Positions 23,026 to 31,971 of a DNA stretch of 33,886 bases are shown here, in pieces. Positions within the stretch are counted from its first letter, which is position 1, and each line of letters begins with the position of its first letter. The notes under the pieces were generated by a model. It had not been told where the DNA came from. It was given only the letters and a program-made list of their open reading frames with translations, and searched no databases. The translations under genes and the position numbers were made by a program. This DNA is from Geobacter sp. (GTDB taxonomy: Bacteria > Desulfobacterota > Desulfuromonadia > Geobacterales > Geobacteraceae), in NCBI GenBank assembly GCA_003857395.1, contig RPRC01000101.1:1-33886 (forward strand), given 5' to 3'.

Positions 23026-25083
23026 ATGGAAGCAAAAGGTAGATGTGCGTTTTTAAACGCAAAATTTGTTAAAGCAGTAATCTGTAGTAATGTTAGGTGT
23101 TTGAGTGTTTTTGTCGTAGCAGCGACATTGCTTTTCTCGTCGGTGATGTCGGCGTATTCGGCCCAGGCCACCCTTTCATGGGATGCCGTATATGAGACAA
23201 GCGTTGCTGGTTATAAACTGCATTACGGCAAGACTCCCGGTGTCTATACCAACTCCGTTAATTCCGGAAAAACGACAAGTTATACCGTTACCGATCTGGC
23301 TGAAGGAGAGACATATTATTTTGCCTCGACAGCCTATGACTCGGAAGGAAACCAGAGCGGGTATTCTAACGAGGTGAGCAAGTCGGTGCCGTCAACTACC
23401 CAGTATTCCCTCATGATCGCCCAGAATGGAACCGGTAGCGGAACAGTGACCGGTTCCGGTATTAATTGCGGAAGCGTCTGCACCAATGGCTACGCGCCGG
23501 GAACAGCCGTCACCCTTACGGCAACCCCCGCAAGCGGTTCATCCTTCGCGGGCTGGTCCGGAGGCGGTTGCAGCGGGACCGGAAGCTGCACCGTTACCAT
23601 GAACGCCTCAACAAGCATAACCGCGACCTTCAATTCCTCTGCCGTAACCTATGACATCACTGCAACTGCGAACGGTAGCGGCTCGATCACGGCACTGAAT
23701 AACCCCAATGTCAGCCAAGGAACCAGTGGTTCAACCACAGTAAGCATCGTCAAGGTCACCAAAGCTGCTAATCAGCAATTTTCGATTACACCCAACTCCG
23801 GTTATAAAACAGCCAGCGTATCCGTTGATGGATCCGTGGTAGCCACCAACCAGGGCAGTTATACCTACACTTTCAGCAATGTTGCCGCAAACCATACGAT
23901 TTCCGCAACCTTCGCGGCTAATCCGGTAGCCACCTATTCCATTTCCTCCAGCGCTGGGGCAGGCGGCAGCATCTCACCGGCAGGCTCGGTTTCAGTTAAT
24001 TCGGGCGGAAGCCAGGGATATACCATAACACCGGCAAGCGGTTACAAGATTGTGGGCGTAACGGTCGATGGTGTGTCGGTAGGCGCGGTGTCCACTTACA
24101 TCTTCAGCAACGTCACCGCCAATCATACGATCTTGCCGACGTTTGCCGAGAACAGCACGTCTTCGACATCTATTACCAGTTCCAGTGTTTGGCAAAACCA
24201 GTCCTTTGCATCGCAAAGCGGAGTGTTCACTGCCAGTTTCGACATGATTCCCAATGCCGGTAACATTGACGGAGTAACGGTGCTGTCCGCCGTACCGGCA
24301 CAAAGCTTCACCGACGGCGCGGCCATCGTCAGATTCAACACGACCGGCAGCATAGACGCTCGTAACGGAAGTTCCTATGCCGCGGATGTTGCGGTTCCCT
24401 ACACGGCCGGAAGCACTTACCACGTTCGTATGGCGGTCAATGTCCCCAACAAGACCTACGACGTCTATGTGACGCCGCTGGGTGGAAACGAAATTCATCT
24501 GGCCTCCGGATATGCCTTCAGAACTGAACAGGCCACCGTATCTGTACTCAAAAACCTCGCTGTCTTTGCCGGTGTCGGCAGCTACCAGATGTCGAATTTT
24601 GCAATAGCGGCGCAGGTGCCGACAACGTCGTACTCCATATCGGCCTCAGCCGGCACGGGCGGCAGCATTTCTCCCTCAGCCTTGGTCTCCGTTAGTTCCG
24701 GAGGGAGCAAAGGATTCACCATCACCCCGAACAGCGGCTATAAGATTGCCGATGTGAAGGTGGACGGCACATCGGTCGGCGCTGTGAGTTTGTACAATTT
24801 CAGTAACGTCACCAGTAACCACACAATAAGCGCAACATTTACCGCCACTACGACTACGAGCAGTTACGCCATAACGGCATCCGCGGCAACAGGAGGCACT
24901 ATTTCGCCGGCAGGAACAGTTGTGGTGAGCGGTGGAACGAGCAAAACATACACCATAGTGCCGAAATATCGCTACCGCATCTACTACGTAAAGGTAGACG
25001 GCGTATCGAAGGGTGCGATTAGTTCCTACACCTTCTCCAATGTCGCGGCCAAGCACACAATTCAGGCCTATTTCAAACGATAA
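23026..25083 (+). CDS. Secreted FN3 / InlB-like repeat surface protein
   Basis: 685 residues. A long signal peptide (1-48, ending SAYSAQA) is followed by a fibronectin type III domain (49-125, ATLSWDAVYETSVAGYKLHYG). Then come five divergent InlB-B-like beta repeats (about 126-205, 208-300, 303-377, 535-610 and 613-685; pattern GGSISP, SGGS, ITPxSGYK, VxVDGxSVGAVS, FSNVxxNHTI). A distinct beta-sandwich-like region (about 378-530) interrupts them. No membrane anchor or sorting signal is visible. It probably acts outside the cell in the matrix or at the surface; no enzyme motif is seen. I chose the ATG at 23026, 9 nt after AGGAGG; a GTG at 22984 lies inside the switch hairpin. It is controlled by the upstream riboswitches. 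Confidence 0.85.
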   Translation: MEAKGRCAFLNAKFVKAVICSNVRCLSVFVVAATLLFSSVMSAYSAQATLSWDAVYETSVAGYKLHYGKTPGVYTNSVNSGKTTSYTVTDLAEGETYYFASTAYDSEGNQSGYSNEVSKSVPSTTQYSLMIAQNGTGSGTVTGSGINCGSVCTNGYAPGTAVTLTATPASGSSFAGWSGGGCSGTGSCTVTMNASTSITATFNSSAVTYDITATANGSGSITALNNPNVSQGTSGSTTVSIVKVTKAANQQFSITPNSGYKTASVSVDGSVVATNQGSYTYTFSNVAANHTISATFAANPVATYSISSSAGAGGSISPAGSVSVNSGGSQGYTITPASGYKIVGVTVDGVSVGAVSTYIFSNVTANHTILPTFAENSTSSTSITSSSVWQNQSFASQSGVFTASFDMIPNAGNIDGVTVLSAVPAQSFTDGAAIVRFNTTGSIDARNGSSYAADVAVPYTAGSTYHVRMAVNVPNKTYDVYVTPLGGNEIHLASGYAFRTEQATVSVLKNLAVFAGVGSYQMSNFAIAAQVPTTSYSISASAGTGGSISPSALVSVSSGGSKGFTITPNSGYKIADVKVDGTSVGAVSLYNFSNVTSNHTISATFTATTTTSSYAITASAATGGTISPAGTVVVSGGTSKTYTIVPKYRYRIYYVKVDGVSKGAISSYTFSNVAAKHTIQAYFKR

Positions 25084-25154
25084 CAACAGTCGAGTCAGTT
25101 CTCGAAAGTCTAGAAATACCCTTGACCTTTCTTTGGTGAGAGTCAAGAATTAAA

Positions 25155-25183
25155 GTCGCAGGGTTGCCTGGCGACCCTGTGAC
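25155..25183 (+). promoter_or_regulatory. Stable leader hairpin before the beta-helix gene
   Basis: A 13-bp stem (GTCGCAGGGTTGC with GCGACCCTGTGAC, two G-U pairs) capped by CTG, ending 17 nt before the ATG and just ahead of GAGGAG. No T-run follows, so it is not a terminator for this strand. It includes GCAGGGTTGCC, which also occurs in riboswitch 3. Confidence 0.5.
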
Positions 25184-25200
25184 AAAAGAGGAGAAAGATA

Positions 25201-26409
25201 ATGTTAAGCAAAAAAATGACGCGATTTTTTAGGATTCTATTAATAGCCGCTTTCGTTGTACCATGTCTATCAGCAGCGGCCTTCGCAGCCACGTACTATG
25301 TGGATTCTGTGAGTGGAAACGACAGCAACAGTGGTAATACTTCATCTTCCCCCTGGAAAACCATAGCCAAGGTCAACAAATCGAGCTTCCAACCGGGCGA
25401 TTCAATTCTCTTTGCTGCGGGCAGAAGCTGGCAAGAGCAGCTCAATCCGCCTTCGAACGGCGCCGCCGGCAAGCCGATCACCTTCGGCGCTTACGGTACC
25501 GGCGATAAGCCTACTATTGACGGCAACAATTCAATCCAATACAACATAAACTGGAACAAGAGCTACATTACGATTGATGGTCTGCACCTCACACGGGCAG
25601 CTAATTGTAACATCTCGCAATGGTCTGGCGAGGCTGATTACGGGATAGTGCAGAACTGTCTGCTCGAATACTCTATTGGCATGGGAATCTACGCCGGGCA
25701 GAGTGCTTCGCTCACCGCGAAAAATTGGATTGTTCGCAATAATGTGTTCCAGAACGGAGTTAATGGCTCTCCAGCGAAGCATGATATCTATATTAAATGG
25801 GCGTCGGGCTGGCTCATTGAAAACAACAGATTTACCGATAAAAAGGCTTCCGCTGTAAACCTCAATGGCTCGTCCGACTGCATCGTGAGATACAACTATT
25901 CAAGCGGTCACGTTGCGCAATTCGTGCAATTTTACCAGGATACTGCGGGTGGTTCAAAGAACAACCAAATTTACTACAACGTCGTCAATGGCGATAATCA
26001 ATTGATCTATGCTGGTGGGGGTAGTGGTCATTCGGGAAATGTTGTCTACAATAACACCCAATATGGCGGCAAGATCGGCATCTATATTGAGGGGGGCGGT
26101 ACGTTTGCGGCTGTCAAGAACAACATCTTTTGGGGCTTATCCGGCACGGTATTGAATAACACAAGTAGCATGGGCTCAGTATCGAACAATAACCTCAATA
26201 GTTATAATCCGCTGTTTGTGAATGCGGGAACTGATTTCCACCTTACTGCCAGTTCACCGTGCAGAAATGCCGGAACAAAAGTCTCACTGACGAGGGATAT
26301 GGATGGTAAAGACATTTCTTCGCTAACATCCCCGGATATTGGAGCATATCAATACAGTGCTACGGCGACTGCAACCCTGAGTCCGCCTACAAACCTACGC
26401 TTGCTGTAA
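25201..26409 (+). CDS. Secreted right-handed beta-helix protein
   Basis: 402 residues. A signal peptide (1-30, ending AAAFA) is followed by ATYYVDSVSGNDSNSGNTSS, the typical opening of DUF1565/pectate-lyase-like parallel beta-helix proteins. Short repeating coils (WLIENNRF, CIVRYNYS, KNNQIYYNVVN, GNVVYNNTQYGG, AAVKNNIFWG) follow. The end has the choice-of-anchor-Q pattern (SPCRNAGTKVSLTRDMDG, SPDIGAYQY). Such proteins bind or cleave polysaccharides; I see no certain catalytic residues. The C-terminus stops at PPTNLRLL, like the first strand of an FN3 domain. GAGGAG precedes the ATG. It lies 117 bp after the repeat-protein gene and may share its riboswitch-controlled transcript. Confidence 0.85.
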   Translation: MLSKKMTRFFRILLIAAFVVPCLSAAAFAATYYVDSVSGNDSNSGNTSSSPWKTIAKVNKSSFQPGDSILFAAGRSWQEQLNPPSNGAAGKPITFGAYGTGDKPTIDGNNSIQYNINWNKSYITIDGLHLTRAANCNISQWSGEADYGIVQNCLLEYSIGMGIYAGQSASLTAKNWIVRNNVFQNGVNGSPAKHDIYIKWASGWLIENNRFTDKKASAVNLNGSSDCIVRYNYSSGHVAQFVQFYQDTAGGSKNNQIYYNVVNGDNQLIYAGGGSGHSGNVVYNNTQYGGKIGIYIEGGGTFAAVKNNIFWGLSGTVLNNTSSMGSVSNNNLNSYNPLFVNAGTDFHLTASSPCRNAGTKVSLTRDMDGKDISSLTSPDIGAYQYSATATATLSPPTNLRLL

Positions 26410-26453
26410 GCTTCATTAAAAGCGTTTTGTCTATTTATCGCCTCGGACAGACC

Positions 26454-26509
26454 TTAGAATGGTCGTCCCCGAAAAAGTTTTAGGACTTTTTCAGGGACGA
26501 CCATTCTAA
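26454..26509. terminator. Long inverted repeat between convergent genes
   Basis: Arms of 25 bp (26454-26478 and 26485-26509) match at 24 of 25 positions around a 6-bp loop; the arms start TTAGAATGGTCGTCCC. It lies between the beta-helix gene and the last gene of the polysaccharide operon, so a bidirectional terminator is likely. No clean T-run follows, and the arm length is unusual for a terminator; an insertion-element remnant is possible. Confidence 0.6.
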
Positions 26510-26530
26510 ACTGCTTATCGGCTACCTTTC

Positions 26531-27739
26531 TCAGTTGAAAATAGCATCAAATTTCGAAGGAATATGCGCAATATTGAACTCCCGCATCACTTTTAATCTC
26601 GCCAGTCTTCCCATTTCATCCCGCACATGAGCGTTCTCTATCAGGTGTTCCAACGCCAAAGCAAGTCCAGCGGAGTCCTGCTGCTCAACTAACAACCCCT
26701 CTTTTCCATCCTCGACAAGTTCCGGTATGCCCACAATCTTTGTCGAAACCACAGGCAGCTCCATGGCCATGGCTTCCATGATGGAAACCGGAATTCCGTC
26801 TCGCTGTCCTTGGTCGGTAATAATTGAAGGAAGAACGAAGATTGAAGCTTTCCGAAGCAATTCATAAACTATTGCCTGCTGCTGGCTGCCGAGAAAGGTC
26901 ACAATGTCCTCAACTCCGAGGTCTGAAGCTTTATTGTGCAGCGCATCTTTCTCTTCGCCATCACCGACAATAAGGCAAGTGAAAGAAATTCCCTTGTCTT
27001 TCAACTTCCGACACGCTTCCAAAAGGTAGTGAAAACCTTTCATGGCAACAAGCCTTCCTACGGCGAGGACAACTGGACAGTCACTTTTTTCACCGTGACT
27101 CGGTGTAAACGTTCCAGGGTCGATACCGCAATGGATAATAACCAATTTCTCCGAGAGATAATTTCCATATTTGTTAAGTATAAATTTTTTATTGTATTCC
27201 GAGATAGTGACAGCTTTTTTGCAAAGATGCAGTTTTGTACCCAGCATAAGAGGGTCGATGAATATGTTTGAAGCGTGCATAGTGAAGCTGTACGGAATAT
27301 TTAAATAATTGGATAAAAAAAGCGCAATAGATGTGGGCGCATTCAAAAAATGAGCATGTATCTGCGAGATGCCTTCGTCTCTGATCTTCACATAAACAAA
27401 CCCCGCTTCAATAAAATGCTTTATCAGACGAAAGCGGTCGTGTAGGTTTCTTGTTTCTCTTTCATTAAATATGAGGCGTATATTTTTCAGCCATTCAAGT
27501 GGCTTACAAGCTAAAACATATAATTGGGCATACAGTTGCCTGAAGATGCTGGCTTGATCCAAGTACAGAGTGCCCCTGTAATAATCTAGGGTTTCATCTG
27601 AGACGTCTTCCTTTAGCGGCGATCCTCTAGAAACTGTCTTGATGTTGTATCCGGCAGCAGCTAGTGCGCGTATTTCTCGATCTATGAAAGTAGCCGACAA
27701 TGCAGGCAACCGGCTTGCTACGTACAAGATTTTTTTCAT
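26531..27739 (-). CDS. Glycosyltransferase, GT4 family
   Basis: About 402 residues, GT-B fold. The N-terminal part starts KKILYVASRLPALSATFIDRE and contains IHAHFLNAPTSIAL. The C-terminal nucleotide-sugar half has VVLAVGRLVAMKGFHYLLEA, CLIVGDGEEKDAL and the EX7E-type motif in DGIPVSIMEAMAMELPVVST near residues 315-335. It would transfer a sugar from a nucleotide donor in the cytoplasm to the growing polysaccharide unit; donor and acceptor are unknown. The ATG at 27739 follows a GGAGAGAGGGGG stretch. It is the last gene of the operon in transcription order. Confidence 0.9.
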   Translation of the reverse strand: MKKILYVASRLPALSATFIDREIRALAAAGYNIKTVSRGSPLKEDVSDETLDYYRGTLYLDQASIFRQLYAQLYVLACKPLEWLKNIRLIFNERETRNLHDRFRLIKHFIEAGFVYVKIRDEGISQIHAHFLNAPTSIALFLSNYLNIPYSFTMHASNIFIDPLMLGTKLHLCKKAVTISEYNKKFILNKYGNYLSEKLVIIHCGIDPGTFTPSHGEKSDCPVVLAVGRLVAMKGFHYLLEACRKLKDKGISFTCLIVGDGEEKDALHNKASDLGVEDIVTFLGSQQQAIVYELLRKASIFVLPSIITDQGQRDGIPVSIMEAMAMELPVVSTKIVGIPELVEDGKEGLLVEQQDSAGLALALEHLIENAHVRDEMGRLARLKVMREFNIAHIPSKFDAIFN

Positions 27740-27755
27740 TCCGCCCCCTCTCTCC

Positions 27756-28913
27756 TTAAGGCAATGTGGCGTCGGAATCAACAAGTCTTGACAAGTATTC
27801 TTGTAAACAATCTGAACGGTGACCCCATGTAATATTATCTAAATGTCTTTGGCGTTCATCCATACCCCTTTTGAAGTAAATGTCAGGGTTTTCTTGATAG
27901 CAATTGTAGCACTCGATAATTCTTTCCGCAAAGGAGTCGGCGGTTGTCTCGTGAACCCAGAAATACTTGTTATTGGTTCCCACGGCATTTGTATGCGCTA
28001 TAATATCGGTTAATAGGATATTCTTTCCGCAGGCAATGTACTCCATTAATTTCAGTGGACTGCTAACCCTCCACCAGAAAATATCGGGGAGGGGTATTAC
28101 ACACAAGTCGGCTGTTGATATGAATTGAGGGACCTCATTGCATGCTACCCAGTCATGAATTTTTACTGTATCTTCCAAGCTGGCATCCCGTATGATTTTT
28201 TCTAACTTTTCTGAACATTCTCCTTTCCCCAAAATAAGAAGCTTTATTGCCTGTTCGCGATGTCTGATAATTCGAAAAGATTCGACAAGTTCTATGACGC
28301 CCCGGGCATTCGAAAGAGAACCATGATAAAAACAGACAAAATCATGGACGCTGAAACCGATTTTCTGCTTAAGCTCAAGGTTTTTCGGTAAAGGTTTAAA
28401 CATTTCCTCGTCAACTCCAGACTCCCAGATACCAACCTGCTTATGGATCTCCGTGCACTTATTTTGGATATAATTTAACATTTCTGGAGTTATTACAGTG
28501 ATTCCTTGGTAATACCTGTTGGCAAAATGTACTTCTTTACAAAATTGCTTTTCAATTGTTTCCGCCTGTTCTCTGACATAGTCTACAGGGATAGTGCGTA
28601 AGTCATAGACGAAGATAGTTTTAAACTGATGTATGAAACTACTGATTATTGGAAAAAGTGTCGGCATGTAAACACTTCTGTAATCAGTCATACAGACATC
28701 ATATTTTCTCGTAAGAAGAAGGAAAGTTGTCAATATATATGCGACAATCGAATACCCCCGTCTCAATCCAAACAATTTAGAAATGTGATAATTTCCATTT
28801 TCTATTTTAAATATGTCGCGACTTTTGAATATATAGTCCACTTTATTTTTTTTTCTGAGTTCCCTGACTATTTCATCATACCAAGGCTCCCGAACGACAA
28901 TGAGAATTTTCAT
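27756..28913 (-). CDS. Glycosyltransferase, GT4-like
   Basis: About 385 residues. The N-terminal half is divergent (MKILIVVREPWYDEIVREL). The C-terminal half shows GT-B features: VCFYHGSLSNARGVIELVESF, KLLILGKGECSEKL, TVKIHDWV, and ADLCVIPLPDIFWWRVSSPLKLMEYIACG with the catalytic-site Glu in PLKLMEYIACGKNIL. The ATG at 28913 has GGAG upstream. It ends 16 bp before the next GT4 gene starts, so the two are cotranscribed. Donor and acceptor cannot be read. Confidence 0.87.
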   Translation of the reverse strand: MKILIVVREPWYDEIVRELRKKNKVDYIFKSRDIFKIENGNYHISKLFGLRRGYSIVAYILTTFLLLTRKYDVCMTDYRSVYMPTLFPIISSFIHQFKTIFVYDLRTIPVDYVREQAETIEKQFCKEVHFANRYYQGITVITPEMLNYIQNKCTEIHKQVGIWESGVDEEMFKPLPKNLELKQKIGFSVHDFVCFYHGSLSNARGVIELVESFRIIRHREQAIKLLILGKGECSEKLEKIIRDASLEDTVKIHDWVACNEVPQFISTADLCVIPLPDIFWWRVSSPLKLMEYIACGKNILLTDIIAHTNAVGTNNKYFWVHETTADSFAERIIECYNCYQENPDIYFKRGMDERQRHLDNITWGHRSDCLQEYLSRLVDSDATLP

Positions 28914-28987
28914 TTCAGTCTCCTTTTTCAACATACCCCAGTTAAAAAAAGATCTCTGGATTTCGGCTCCGCTGGCGGAATACGCTG

Positions 28988-30436
28988 TCAATCATTTTGT
29001 TTTCCAGAAAAATCGACTAGATTTTCAGCGCTGAAGAGAATGGCTATCAGGATGAATATAAGATAAAAGTTTGAATCCGGATGACGGAGGAATCCATCGA
29101 ATTTTTGCGCTTCTACTAAAAACATGATGAAACATATCAGGTATGCGGAATAACAACTTTTCAAGTAGGGCTCTAAATTGGCATAAACTTTCCTGAGTCT
29201 GATTGTACGGTAAGCCAGAAACATATAGCTGATAAGTCCATAGATACCTACTGTGGACAATATAATAAGAATAATGTTGTGCGGCCACGTCATTTCCTCG
29301 CCGGCAATAATTTTGCGCCAGTTGAATTCTTTGGATATGTATGGTGCATAAGAGGGGCCAGCTCCCAAGTAATGATGTGATTTCGAGAACTCAAGACTAG
29401 GTGCCCACGTGTAATATCTGGTCTCTGGAATGTAACCAACATTTTTGCTCGTATCGGCAAAATCGTAAAAACGGTCTAGTAAGTTACTGTCTTTGGAGTA
29501 CGTTTTTAAGGCAAAGATAGTCGCGGTGGAAACTGCAATAATCGATACAAAAATCACGGATTTCTTCCAAAGCTGAACCGATCCGGAAGACAGAAGAATT
29601 ATGACGGCTCCGATTAAAAAAACTGCACTAGCGCCCCTTGCCTGTGTCATTATCATGGCTATAATTGTGCAGGCGGTTAGCGCCCATACAAAAAACTTGC
29701 CTCTTTGGAATTCCCCTCGTATCAACATGGTGAAGAGCCATAAGGCGCACATCATAGTGTATTCCCCATATGCCTCTCCACGGAAGGAAAAGCCCTGGAT
29801 CCGTGTTGCTTCTTCACCGCTGAACACCCATAAAGACAGAAACTCTGCTTTCAGTGCATCTATCTGAGGGTAAATCAGGAAAAGTAATGAAAAAACGAGG
29901 TTCATCAGCAATACCGCCAGCATGATCTTGTTGATCGCCATGAGCTGACTTTTTTCCCGGATGGTGCTGATGATCATCCAGATCAATACTGAAGCGAATA
30001 TAATGCTTTGATACATCTCGAAGTGATCACTGAACCCCTGTTTCGCGAAAAAGAGGGAAACAGTATAGGAACATATGACAAGGATCAGGGGCAAAGTAAC
30101 ACTGTTGTTTTTGATCCTCTCGTATAACTTTCCGGTACTCTCCCTGAAGGAATAGCGAACGAAAAGCACCAGCAATGCAATCAATATGAGGATATTAGTT
30201 GATGAAGTATATAGTTGCCTGATTGGGACATTCATCATGGACATAAATATCAGCACATATACTATTTGCTCGTTTTTCAGGTAGAATAAAACTGCTACAT
30301 ATACCAATACTATACCGGAAAATATTGCTCCCTTTATAATGAATGGTTCATTGTAATACTGAGTAATGAGCAATACTGATGTCAAAACTGCTGATACAAT
30401 CAGTGCGTAAATAACGGCGGGCAGATATTTATTCAA
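28988..30436 (-). CDS. O-antigen polymerase/ligase-type membrane protein
   Basis: About 482 residues and roughly 12 hydrophobic helices, with a large loop near residues 320-400 (PETRYYTWAPSLEFSKSHHYLGAGPS, EEMTWPHNIILIIL). This is the layout of the Wzy/WaaL O-antigen ligase superfamily, in which such a loop holds the active-site residues. It would polymerise or transfer the repeat unit on the periplasmic side. There is no early ATG. I favour the TTG at 30436 because GGAGG lies five bases upstream; a TTG at 30460 has no good Shine-Dalgarno. Polymerase versus ligase cannot be decided. Confidence 0.82.
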   Translation of the reverse strand: MNKYLPAVIYALIVSAVLTSVLLITQYYNEPFIIKGAIFSGIVLVYVAVLFYLKNEQIVYVLIFMSMMNVPIRQLYTSSTNILILIALLVLFVRYSFRESTGKLYERIKNNSVTLPLILVICSYTVSLFFAKQGFSDHFEMYQSIIFASVLIWMIISTIREKSQLMAINKIMLAVLLMNLVFSLLFLIYPQIDALKAEFLSLWVFSGEEATRIQGFSFRGEAYGEYTMMCALWLFTMLIRGEFQRGKFFVWALTACTIIAMIMTQARGASAVFLIGAVIILLSSGSVQLWKKSVIFVSIIAVSTATIFALKTYSKDSNLLDRFYDFADTSKNVGYIPETRYYTWAPSLEFSKSHHYLGAGPSYAPYISKEFNWRKIIAGEEMTWPHNIILIILSTVGIYGLISYMFLAYRTIRLRKVYANLEPYLKSCYSAYLICFIMFLVEAQKFDGFLRHPDSNFYLIFILIAILFSAENLVDFSGKQND

Positions 30437-30504
30437 TTCAGCCTCCGGAGGTTCGTCCAATGGTTTATCTCAGGCTGTTGCGATCGGCTTGCGGGCTTTC
30501 TATT

Positions 30505-31971
30505 CTATAACAGAAACGCAAATAGAGACTTGATTCTGTTCCCGATCTCTTTTCTTTCACTTCTTGTCAAAATTATATAATAACTTACAAGCGCGTAAAG
30601 GAACAAAAGGACTGATTTCATAAAAAACATGTTCAGGTTCGTGACATTATTGGCCGGTCCGGAAACATAACTTACCAATCCTCCCCCCGCCAGTGCCAGG
30701 GCAAACGCAGCAATCAACCTGCCGGAGGAAAAGCTGAATGGGAAATACTTCTTTATGGTCAGTCCATACGAAAGAAAATACACTGCCGCGGATACGTCAA
30801 GCGCCAGAACTAGACCCGTCGCGGCATAATGGGGGACCAGGACCGCCGCAGTTATCAGGAACACCGCAAGTTGAACAATAGCCATCAACGAAGTATGCGC
30901 AACTTTGTTCACCGAATATAAACCGGTTGAAAAAATGAGCGTGAGTGCCCGAACCGCATAATAGACACAAATGCCTCCTACCAGCGTCGCGGCCGGGTAG
31001 TATTCGGGAGGAGTCAGAAGTCGGAGGATATCCCGGGCAAAAAAGGTTAGGAACGTAATCAATAACAGCAGTAAATAGGAAAAGTACCTGAAAACCTTCT
31101 CATACAGATATTTTTCATCCGCTTGGCCGGCGTTGGAAAAAGCAAAAGGGTTCCAGGCACGGTTGAAGGAGGTCTTGAACATTTCGATGGTATTCGCCAC
31201 CTTGTCGGCAATTCCGTAAAGCCCCACTGCCGTCAAGCCGGTATAATACGCAAGAATATACCTGGGAAGAAGAGCCATGACATTTCCCTGGAGAATTGCG
31301 GGAAGGCCGGGCAGGGAAAATTTCATGATGCCGACTGCTTCACTGAGCTTTATTTTCTTTGAAAAAAACTTTCTCTGCTGTAGTAACAGGGGCGCTGTGA
31401 TGAGTAAAACGGTTGCAAGCCTTGCGATGAATACGCCTTTCATGTTTTGCCCCAGAGGGACTACTAAAAGATAGGTCAGCAGCGGTTGGATGATTACCTG
31501 GCTCACATTATATATGGAGAAACTGAGTGCCTTTCTGTTTAGTCGCAATAGAAGCATGAGCTGCGCATTCATATCTTCAAAGGGGAGTATCGCGCACAGC
31601 AGGAATATTTCCGCAGCATAAGACCCCCGGTGAAAAGCTAGCCGGGATATGTGGTCAGAGAACGCCGCAACGAGAACAGCGACCAGGATGGTTGATACAA
31701 AACGGAAGCTCATCGTTGAGCTGAGAAGAATTTTTCTTTCTTCTCCTTCCCGGAGGAAATAAAATTTCTGCACCCCGGTATCTATATTGAGACTGATGAC
31801 CATCAGCGCAAACAGGAAGGAAGTATTTAGGAGATCTATTATTCCGTAATCACCAGGCAGAAAAATTCGCGAAAGAATAGGCACCAGAATAAGGCCGCCA
31901 AGCTTGCCTATCCACTGACCCACTGCATAGTAAAGTGAATCTTTTGCAAATTCTTTCAATTTATAATTCAT
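30505..31971 (-). CDS. Wzx-type oligosaccharide flippase
   Basis: About 488 residues with 12-14 hydrophobic helices, of the polysaccharide biosynthesis protein/MATE-like flippase family. The start MNYKLKEFAKDSLYYAVGQWIGKL and ILVPILSRIFLPGDYGIIDLL are typical of Wzx/RfbX-like proteins. It would move lipid-linked sugar units across the inner membrane. Its ATG shares a base with the stop of the upstream deacetylase-like gene (TAATG), which suggests translational coupling. Confidence 0.9.
   Translation of the reverse strand: MNYKLKEFAKDSLYYAVGQWIGKLGGLILVPILSRIFLPGDYGIIDLLNTSFLFALMVISLNIDTGVQKFYFLREGEERKILLSSTMSFRFVSTILVAVLVAAFSDHISRLAFHRGSYAAEIFLLCAILPFEDMNAQLMLLLRLNRKALSFSIYNVSQVIIQPLLTYLLVVPLGQNMKGVFIARLATVLLITAPLLLQQRKFFSKKIKLSEAVGIMKFSLPGLPAILQGNVMALLPRYILAYYTGLTAVGLYGIADKVANTIEMFKTSFNRAWNPFAFSNAGQADEKYLYEKVFRYFSYLLLLLITFLTFFARDILRLLTPPEYYPAATLVGGICVYYAVRALTLIFSTGLYSVNKVAHTSLMAIVQLAVFLITAAVLVPHYAATGLVLALDVSAAVYFLSYGLTIKKYFPFSFSSGRLIAAFALALAGGGLVSYVSGPANNVTNLNMFFMKSVLLFLYALVSYYIILTRSERKEIGNRIKSLFAFLL

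Noticed and set aside
23992..24498. 168-codon frame antisense to the repeat protein
   Set aside because: Produced by the repetitive low-complexity codons of the sense gene; no start signal or domain.
25122..25150. TTGACC-17-AAGAAT as promoter of the beta-helix gene
   Set aside because: The implied start would fall inside the stable hairpin 25155-25183, and the -10 box is weak.
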